A stretch of DNA of 6,961 nucleotides, taken from NCBI GenBank assembly GCA_031263835.1, contig JAISEZ010000317.1, positions 1 to 6,961 on the forward strand, read 5' to 3'. Both the position numbers and the translations under genes were made by a program. Of the stretch, positions 6,951 through 6,961 are shown piece by piece. The DNA comes from Tannerella sp. Its GTDB lineage: Bacteria; Bacteroidota; Bacteroidia; Bacteroidales; Tannerellaceae. Every line of letters starts with the position of its first letter. Positions within the stretch are counted from its first letter, which is position 1. Below the pieces are notes generated by a model, which was given only the letters and a program-made list of their open reading frames with translations, did no database searches and was not told the origin of the DNA.

Positions 6951-6961
6951 ATTTTGCGGTG

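Overview
The window looks like chromosomal DNA from a member of the Bacteroidota, probably Bacteroidales. The grounds are that candidate promoters carry the Bacteroides-type -7 box TAnnTTTG, genes start after A-rich leaders without strong Shine-Dalgarno sequences, the tRNA does not encode CCA, and the metH and smpB proteins read as this group's style. I cannot name the genus. Most of the window is GC-rich (one metH line counts to 75% GC), but about 5740-6420 is clearly AT-rich (one line counts to 30%).

Layout: (1) 1-782, minus strand, the N-terminal 260 residues of a lipoprotein with beta-propeller-like repeats, running off the left edge. (2) 783-918, a divergent promoter region. (3) 919-5691, plus strand, a tightly packed three-gene run: a Yip1-family membrane protein, smpB (trans-translation factor) and full-length metH (cobalamin-dependent methionine synthase, 1227 residues, with all four modules). 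The gaps of 17 and 40 bases suggest co-transcription. (4) 5695-5718, a REP-like hairpin directly after the metH stop. (5) 5739-6347, minus strand, an AT-rich gene for a small stand-alone protein with kinase-like motifs resembling the kinase domain of polyvalent proteins; its real start lies inside the longest open frame, because a promoter -7 box overlaps the upstream ATG. (6) 6443-6538, a long imperfect palindrome built of 10-base CACnGAGA-type units. (7) 6620-6875, two strong terminators bracketing a possible 51-residue gene or small RNA on the minus strand. (8) 6879-6950, minus strand, an initiator tRNA-fMet.

The core genes (smpB, metH, tRNA-fMet) are housekeeping. They serve ribosome rescue, methionine and folate metabolism, and translation initiation. 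The accessory part is the stretch 5692-6660, where an AT-rich kinase-like gene sits between two different palindromic repeats that look like dispersed elements. That stretch is the best candidate for an acquired segment. I see no CRISPR array, transposase, integrase, riboswitch or rRNA.
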